Positions 27,260 to 32,083 of a DNA stretch of 32,083 nt are shown one piece after another. Origin of the DNA: Endozoicomonas sp. (ex Botrylloides leachii). GTDB lineage: Bacteria; Pseudomonadota; Gammaproteobacteria; Pseudomonadales; Endozoicomonadaceae. A program made the translations under genes and the position numbers. Each line of letters opens with the position of its first letter. The stretch's first letter is position 1. The stretch covers positions 1 through 32,083 of the forward strand of contig JAQYUY010000149.1 in assembly GCA_028728195.1 (NCBI GenBank). Reading direction: 5' to 3'. The notes under the pieces are model-generated. The model did not search any database and was not told the DNA's origin. It was given only the letters and a program-made list of their open reading frames with translations.

Positions 27260-29595
27260 AAGATTATTGCATTGCCCTTGTTGGCAACCCAAATAGCGGT
27301 AAAACCACCCTTTTTAATGCATTGACTGGCGCCAGCCTACGAGTAGGCAATTGGCCAGGCGTTACCGTAGAAAAACGAAGTGGCCAATACCATTCCAACC
27401 ATCAAACGATAGAAGTCGTTGACCTACCAGGAACATATTGTCTGGATGCTATGAGTGATGATTTGTCTATTGATGAACAAATTGCTCAAGAATATATTTT
27501 AGAGTCAAAACCTGACCTGATAGTTAATATCATTGATGCCTCTAACCTGGAACGTAATCTGTATCTTACGACGCAATTGTTAGATATGCAGCCGCCTATG
27601 GTCATCGTACTCAATATGATGGATGTCGCTACTGAAAAAGGCGTTATTATTGATGTTAAAGCACTCTCTAATAAACTAAAGTGCCCTGTATTATCGACCG
27701 TTGCTAACAAAGAACGCAACGCCAAAACATTTAAACAAGAATTAGACAAATACCTGCTAGACAAAAATCAGTGCTTAGACTTTACACCAACCCGCTCTAT
27801 CTCCTTTGACCAAAAGATAGAAGATAGTCTGGCTAAATTATATTCATCGTTAAAAAAAATAACCGATAGTGATGCCAGTTTACGCTGGAGAAGCTTACAA
27901 TTACTAAGAGGTGATACCTCATATCAACCGTTTTTCCCTGCTCCGTTACAGGCTGAAGGAGAAATTCAGCGCACTTCCTTAGAAGAAAAGCTTCAGTATG
28001 ACATAGATATTCTAATTGCAAATGGCCGCTACAACGCCATAGCTGAAATAGCAACTAGCTGCGTGAAAAAAAAGGGAGAGAGCAGTCGGCAGTTTACCAA
28101 ATGGATTGATCGCATTGTCGTCAATAAGGTGCTTGGTTTGCCTATATTCTTTGGCGTGATGTACCTAATGTTTATGTTTTCTATGAATTTTGGTGGTGCT
28201 TTTATAGACTTTTTTGGCGGCGTGACCGGTGCCATATTCGTCAATGGCGCAGGTGCTATCTTCAATGCTTTAGGTGCACCTCCATGGTTGGTTTCAGTAT
28301 TAGCCGACGGTGTAGGTGCCGGCATCCAAACAACAGCTACATTTATTCCTCAAATAGGTTGCCTATTTTTGTTTCTTTCTTTACTGGAAGACTCAGGGTA
28401 TATGGCGCGTGCTGCATTTATTATGGATCGAGCCATGCGGGTATTAGGGCTCCCTGGAAAAGCTTTTGTTCCGATGATTGTTGGATTTGGTTGTAATGTT
28501 CCTTCGATGATGGCAACCAGAACAATGGATAGCGAGAAAGATCGATTGCTTACCATGGTCATGGCACCATTTATGTCTTGTAGCGCAAGACTTCCTGTGT
28601 ATACCTTATTTGTAGCTGCATTTTTCCCCAAAAACGGCCAAAATATTGTATTCATACTTTATCTGATTGGTATCATTGCAGCAATATTTACTGGCTTTAT
28701 GCTGAAGTCTACGTTGCTTATAAGCCGTAGCTCACCTTTTATTATGGAACTGCCTGATTACCATTTGCCTTCCATGAAACACATGTTATTACGTACTTGG
28801 GATCGTTTAAGATCATTCCTTATGCGTGCAGGCAAGGTCATTGTTGTGGTTGTCGTTATTCTTAATACGCTTAATGCTATTGGTACTGATGGTAGCTTTG
28901 GGCACCAAGATACATCCAATTCTATGTTGAGTAAAATTGGCCAAACCATTACGCCAATTTTTCACCCTATGGGAATGACTCCAGAGAATTGGCCTGCTGC
29001 TGTGGGCGTCTTTACCGGCTTATTAGCTAAAGAAACCGTTGTTGGTACGTTGAATGCCATGTATCACTCAATTGCTGTGACTAAAAATAACAGTGCAAAT
29101 AAAAGTGAGCCACCTTTTCATTTTTGGCAAGCTATTCAGGCGGCATGGGCAACAGTTCCGACAAATCTTGCTGCAATGGTGGATACTTTCTCCAACCCCA
29201 TTGGTATTGATATAGGGGATATCTCCAACCTGCATACTGTCACTAAAACTCAGGGAGTTAATATGGATATTATCTCTGTGATGCACAGCGTGTTTCCAAA
29301 TACAGCAGCAGTTATTGCTTATCTGCTATTTATTTTACTTTATGTACCTTGCGTTTCAGTGCTTGGCGCTGTGTATAGAGAAGCGTCTTTGCGCTGGGCT
29401 GTGTTTATTTCTGCTTGGACCTGTGGCTTAGCCTATGCCGTTGCTACTATTTATTATCAATTGTCGATATTTAGCACTCAACCATTAGCTAGTTTAAGCT
29501 GGGTTAGTGGCGTATTGGCCATCATGATGATTATTTTCTTGATCATGAGAAAAAGGGGCATGACCTCCTTTGAAAAGCAAATAGCATTCACCTGA
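27256..29595 (+). CDS. feoB: Ferrous iron permease FeoB
   Basis: Inner-membrane Fe(II) transporter with an N-terminal G domain. The 779-aa product (E. coli 773) shows G1 GNPNSGKT (10-17), the switch I threonine T37 in GVTVEK, G3 DLPGT (56-60) and G4 NMMD (120-123), followed by a guanine dissociation inhibitor-like helical region and about ten membrane segments. Conserved core segments are QIGCLFLFLSLLEDSGYMAR and GFGCNVPSMMATRT, with the gate-type cysteine, and the second half repeat SCSARLPVYT. The protein appears complete. No feoC follows; the next plus-strand gene is 770 bases away. Ferrous iron uptake fits a low-oxygen or host-associated setting. The upstream Fur-like box suggests iron repression. 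Confidence 0.98.
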   Translation: MKDYCIALVGNPNSGKTTLFNALTGASLRVGNWPGVTVEKRSGQYHSNHQTIEVVDLPGTYCLDAMSDDLSIDEQIAQEYILESKPDLIVNIIDASNLERNLYLTTQLLDMQPPMVIVLNMMDVATEKGVIIDVKALSNKLKCPVLSTVANKERNAKTFKQELDKYLLDKNQCLDFTPTRSISFDQKIEDSLAKLYSSLKKITDSDASLRWRSLQLLRGDTSYQPFFPAPLQAEGEIQRTSLEEKLQYDIDILIANGRYNAIAEIATSCVKKKGESSRQFTKWIDRIVVNKVLGLPIFFGVMYLMFMFSMNFGGAFIDFFGGVTGAIFVNGAGAIFNALGAPPWLVSVLADGVGAGIQTTATFIPQIGCLFLFLSLLEDSGYMARAAFIMDRAMRVLGLPGKAFVPMIVGFGCNVPSMMATRTMDSEKDRLLTMVMAPFMSCSARLPVYTLFVAAFFPKNGQNIVFILYLIGIIAAIFTGFMLKSTLLISRSSPFIMELPDYHLPSMKHMLLRTWDRLRSFLMRAGKVIVVVVVILNTLNAIGTDGSFGHQDTSNSMLSKIGQTITPIFHPMGMTPENWPAAVGVFTGLLAKETVVGTLNAMYHSIAVTKNNSANKSEPPFHFWQAIQAAWATVPTNLAAMVDTFSNPIGIDIGDISNLHTVTKTQGVNMDIISVMHSVFPNTAAVIAYLLFILLYVPCVSVLGAVYREASLRWAVFISAWTCGLAYAVATIYYQLSIFSTQPLASLSWVSGVLAIMMIIFLIMRKRGMTSFEKQIAFT

Positions 29596-29644
29596 TAACA
29601 CACTAAAACCGTGATCAGCAGCATAAAAATAAGGAAGCTTTATT

Positions 29645-29715
29645 GCAATAGCCTTCATGACAAGTACCTCGGTGCTACTTAAAGGCCGTTATCTTACGCC
29701 ATGGAGGGCTATTGC
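29645..29715. repeat. Inverted repeat downstream of feoB
   Basis: GCAATAGCC (29645-29653) and GGCTATTGC (29707-29715) are perfect 9-base complements 53 bases apart. The right arm overlaps the start of repeat copy B, so it may be part of a rearranged element. Confidence 0.5.
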
Positions 29716-29789
29716 GAGGAGCTCAAAAGCAGTATTAGTGTTCAGATAGTCAGCACAATAGCTTAGTTAAAAACGATGACCGGTATAAC
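29709..29789. repeat. Dispersed inverted-repeat element, partial copy B
   Basis: CTATTGCGAGGAGCTC through ACGATGACCGGTATAAC matches the right half of copies A and C, including the AGTGTTCAGATAGTCAG segment. The left half, with GAGCATGGGCAGC, is missing. Its internal CTATTGCG and CACAATAG can pair, so the core is a stem of about 50 bases. Confidence 0.65.
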
Positions 29790-29803
29790 AAGCCGCTTCA
29801 AAG

Positions 29804-30139
29804 TCACTTACTGCCTAACCGGCTCTTACTCACTGTAACGGGAGCGTCATTTGTATTTATTCTATGAGTCCAAGCCTCTGCTAAGTTCCATTTTAACAAC
29901 ACTCTTCTTCGTGTGACCTTACTTCCAATGCTTTGTGCCACTTTTGTTTTCTTATAGGCAACCCTACGCACTTTCTGTATTTTACGCCTAAAATCATCGT
30001 GCGGTATACCATGAACACTGGAATGTATAGAACGCTTACAAGGAAAATAGCGTTCATTATCATAGTCTTCCATCTCTTCGAGTTCTTCTGCTTCCTCAAA
30101 CTCCTCAGGAAGCTCCTCACAGCATAGAGGGTCAGTCAT
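29804..30139 (-). CDS. Small acidic/basic hypothetical protein
   Basis: A 111-aa product from ATG 30139 with GAGAAGG about 11 bases upstream; the frame is open back to 30205 but those codons look like spacer. Residues 9-29 are almost entirely Glu/Asp (for example EELPEEFEEAEELEEMEDYD, 8-27), and residues 51-80 are strongly basic (RRKIQKVRRVAYKKTKV at 51-67). It has three cysteines (6, 7 and 34) and no membrane segment. Such charge polarity is seen in nucleic-acid-binding or chaperone-type small proteins, but I recognise no family. It ends 15 bases from repeat copy B. It is the only frame of this size here, so I call it with moderate confidence. Confidence 0.55.
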   Translation of the reverse strand: MTDPLCCEELPEEFEEAEELEEMEDYDNERYFPCKRSIHSSVHGIPHDDFRRKIQKVRRVAYKKTKVAQSIGSKVTRRRVLLKWNLAEAWTHRINTNDAPVTVSKSRLGSK

Positions 30140-30363
30140 TGATATTATTGCCTTCTCGTTATACAGCCAGACGGAAAAAAGTAAAGTATAGCTAAGGCTC
30201 ACCAAAGAAATGAAACTATCTAAATATCAAATTGATATTAAAAAACCTGAAAAACTAACTAATCTTACTATCTTCGCATTTGTACGAACACCACTGTAGA
30301 GCGTACTAAAAACGTATGCGTAAACCTCATTAAAAAAACCAACATTACTCAGGAGAAGGCCGC

Positions 30364-31614
30364 GTGCATGATGGTAGCAAACAAAAGCGCTTAAGCCCAA
30401 TGCAACCCCTTTTAATAGCTGTATTGCTTGGCCTAGGGTGTGCTTGGCTTAATTGCCCTATTATCAATCAGCTAAGTGAAGTGCTATCCGAGTTATTTAT
30501 TCGCCTTTTAAAGTTGGTTAGCCTGCCTATTATCTTTTTTTCCCTGCTTGCAACACTTTCAGGTATGAGCAGTATGCGCCATATGCGGATATTTGGAGGC
30601 GTGGTTCTTAAATACACATTACTAACGACACTCTCTGCGGCAGGTTTGGCATTATTACTTTATATTCTTATTAACCCCGCCAACGGGCCCAGCATACTGA
30701 TAACAAAAAGTGATGATATACCCGAAAAGATTAATTATTGGCAGCATATCTTAAATACCGTGCCTTCAAATATTATTGAACCTTTTTATCAGAATAATTC
30801 CACAGCCGTGCTTTTGCTGGCGCTTCTTTTGAGCACTGCGGTTATTTCACTAAAAACACCTCACAAAGCTACATTACAACAGTTATTTGAAAGCTTGTTT
30901 GCCGCAATAATGCAAATGACACGTCTTATTATGAAATTAATTCCACTGGCTGTCTGGGGCTTTATTACGCAGTTTGCTCAGGAATTAAAAAGTCAGTCCG
31001 TATTACAAGGTTTGCCCCTGTACTTACTTTGCATTCTGTTAGCTAATATTATCCAGGCTATGGCTGTTCTTCCCATACTACTGAAAATGAACGGCCTTTC
31101 CCCTTGGAAAGCCGTTAAGGCCATGTGGCCTGCTCTTACCATCGCCTTTTTTTCAAAATCATCAAGCGCAGCGCTAGCTTCAGCTGTTGATTGTGCTGAA
31201 AATCGACTCGGCGTTGACAAACAGATTGCTCGATTCAGTATGCCTTTGTGTATTACGGTTAACATGAATGCCTGCGCTGCTTTTATTTTGATTACAGTGC
31301 TCTTTGTTTCCCAGAGCCATGGCGTTCATTACTCAGCATTGGAGTTAGTAGGGTGGATATTTATTGCAACCGTTGCAGCTATAGGTAATGCAAGTGTACC
31401 TATGGGGTGTTATATGCTTTCCAGCGCCTTTCTTTCCACCATGGGCGTCCCATTGCCGCTTCTGGCTATCATTTTACCGTTCTATGCATTAATTGATATG
31501 TTAGAAAGTGCGATTAACGTCTGGTCAGATGCTTGCGTAACAGCCGTAGCAGCTCAACATCTTCACAAAACAACCAATAGCCAGCCTGAAAATAATACCC
31601 ATCGTGTTTTCTAG
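30364..31614 (+). CDS. Dicarboxylate/amino acid:cation symporter family protein with altered site motifs
   Basis: Inner-membrane transporter of the DAACS/SDF family (GltP, DctA, SstT), 416 aa from GTG 30364 with AGGAG eight bases upstream. It shows the family's N-terminal helices (LVSLPIIFFSLLATLSG, 51-67), the first re-entrant loop SKSSSAA (264-270), the NMDGT-equivalent N300-M-N-A-C304, and the second-loop/TM8 region ending DMLESAINVWSD (378-389). Against GltPh, the Na-site aspartate of NMDGT is Asn302, and the substrate-carboxylate arginine (R397) is Glu381, while D394, N401 and D405 are kept as D378, N385 and D389. The substrate is therefore probably not an acidic amino acid. The last seven codons and the TAG stop lie inside repeat copy C, so the native C-terminus was replaced. 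Confidence 0.88.
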   Translation: MHDGSKQKRLSPMQPLLIAVLLGLGCAWLNCPIINQLSEVLSELFIRLLKLVSLPIIFFSLLATLSGMSSMRHMRIFGGVVLKYTLLTTLSAAGLALLLYILINPANGPSILITKSDDIPEKINYWQHILNTVPSNIIEPFYQNNSTAVLLLALLLSTAVISLKTPHKATLQQLFESLFAAIMQMTRLIMKLIPLAVWGFITQFAQELKSQSVLQGLPLYLLCILLANIIQAMAVLPILLKMNGLSPWKAVKAMWPALTIAFFSKSSSAALASAVDCAENRLGVDKQIARFSMPLCITVNMNACAAFILITVLFVSQSHGVHYSALELVGWIFIATVAAIGNASVPMGCYMLSSAFLSTMGVPLPLLAIILPFYALIDMLESAINVWSDACVTAVAAQHLHKTTNSQPENNTHRVF

Positions 31615-31757
31615 CTACCGTAATGAGCATGGGCAGCTGGACTCGAGAATAAAACGGAATAACGAGTAATACCAAGACTATTGCGAGGAATTCCAACGCA
31701 GTGTTGATGTTGAGATAGTCAGTGCAATAATGCCGTTAAAAAAGATGATGGGTATTA
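31593..31757. repeat. Dispersed inverted-repeat element, copy C (complete)
   Basis: 165 bases starting TAATACCCATCGTGTTTT and ending GATGATGGGTATTA. The ends are complementary over the outer 11 bases (TAATACCCATC). Between them it carries GAGCATGGGCAGC, CTATTGCGAGGA and GTGCAATAA, shared with copies A and B. No transposase is encoded. This is the best-preserved copy and overlaps the 3' end of the symporter gene by 22 bases. Confidence 0.8.
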
Positions 31758-31894
31758 CGCGAATTCATTGGGATAAGTACGCCTAGTAGAAAAGGTATTT
31801 GGCTTTTGGCGTACCTAGCTACCAGAATGTTAACACTTCCTGCCCTGTCTGCAGCAGTGCCCTCTACCTGACTCTATCGCCAATGCATCGAAGG

Positions 31895-32083
31895 CTAAAT
31901 TAAGCTCAGGCCAAGCGGGTCTTTTTTTCTGCGATTGAAGGCTGTAAACCAAGCGTTTTGTGTCTGTTCATCCACATCACAACAATTCATCCTTAAAATA
32001 ATGCTCATTAACTGCGTAGTCCGCATTGCGTCCCGGTAAGGCTCCAATTGTTCAAGTTCTGCATTTCCCAATTCCGAAAAACC
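31895..32083 (-). CDS. C-terminal part of a gene cut by the window edge
   Basis: Read on the minus strand from the right edge, a frame of 62 codons runs to a TAG at 31895-31897. Its translation is protein-like: ELGNAELEQLEPYRDAMRTT, a helical middle, two adjacent cysteines in MNCCDVDE, an aromatic WFTAFNRR, and the ending DPLGLSLI. The start lies outside the window. I recognise no family from this fragment. Confidence 0.55.
   Translation of the reverse strand, partial: GFSELGNAELEQLEPYRDAMRTTQLMSIILRMNCCDVDEQTQNAWFTAFNRRKKDPLGLSLI

Noticed and set aside
28029-28325. 98-codon frame antisense to feoB
   Set aside because: Shadow of the conserved FeoB membrane domain; other antisense frames in feoB, apbC and astC are rejected likewise.
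29590-29621. Hairpin at the feoB stop (CTGAT...ATCAG)
   Set aside because: Short imperfect stem with a bulge and no T run.
31514-31696. 60-codon minus-strand frame across repeat copy C
   Set aside because: Half of it is the reverse of the symporter gene and half is repeat; the frame is not kept in copy A.

Overview
The window looks like the chromosome of an AT-leaning gammaproteobacterium. The evidence is a Pseudomonas-like dcd / apbC / metG neighbourhood, a two-subunit (AruF + AruG) arginine succinyltransferase operon with a divergent ArgR-type AraC regulator, a FadL porin, YaaA, FeoAB and an encoded-CCA initiator tRNA. Long AT-rich spacers, a dispersed short inverted-repeat element, coding relics and two proteins with eukaryote-like features suggest a host-associated lineage. 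Endozoicomonadaceae or a related symbiont/parasite is my best guess, but it is an inference from gene content and not a species call.

Layout. 1-1236: a 212-aa orphan protein whose middle resembles an F-box and whose second half resembles a ubiquitin fold, followed by an empty spacer. 1237-6627: dcd and apbC on the minus strand, then a two-gene unit of a DnaT-domain protein and a lambda-P-like helicase loader, then metG on the plus strand. 6947-13647: ppc (minus), an ArnT-like glycosyltransferase (plus), and malQ (minus), the last two converging on a large inverted repeat. 13837-21077: the arginine succinyltransferase operon read leftward as astC, aruF, a DUF1338 gene, aruG/astA, astD and a terminator, with the AraC/ArgR-type activator divergent from astC. 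The genes for succinylarginine dihydrolase and succinylglutamate desuccinylase are not in the window. 21577-23760: fadL and yaaA converge on a bidirectional terminator. 23761-27025: a gene-poor stretch with a repeat copy, tRNA-fMet, a 466-aa orphan protein with a proline-rich segment, a tiny very basic ORF and decayed sequence. 27026-29595: feoA-feoB. 29596-32083: two more repeat copies, a small acidic/basic protein, a divergent-motif dicarboxylate/amino-acid symporter, and the C-terminal end of a minus-strand gene cut by the window edge.

The most interesting items are the F-box-like plus ubiquitin-like protein at 183-821, the proline-rich orphan at 24625-26025, a 165-bp terminal-inverted-repeat element (full copies at 23881 and 31593, a partial one at 29709) that supplies the stop codon of the symporter gene, the DUF1338 enzyme embedded in the arginine operon, and the symporter's altered substrate- and sodium-site residues. 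Metabolically the window supports arginine catabolism to glutamate and succinate, anaplerosis by PEP carboxylase, ferrous iron uptake and fatty-acid import.
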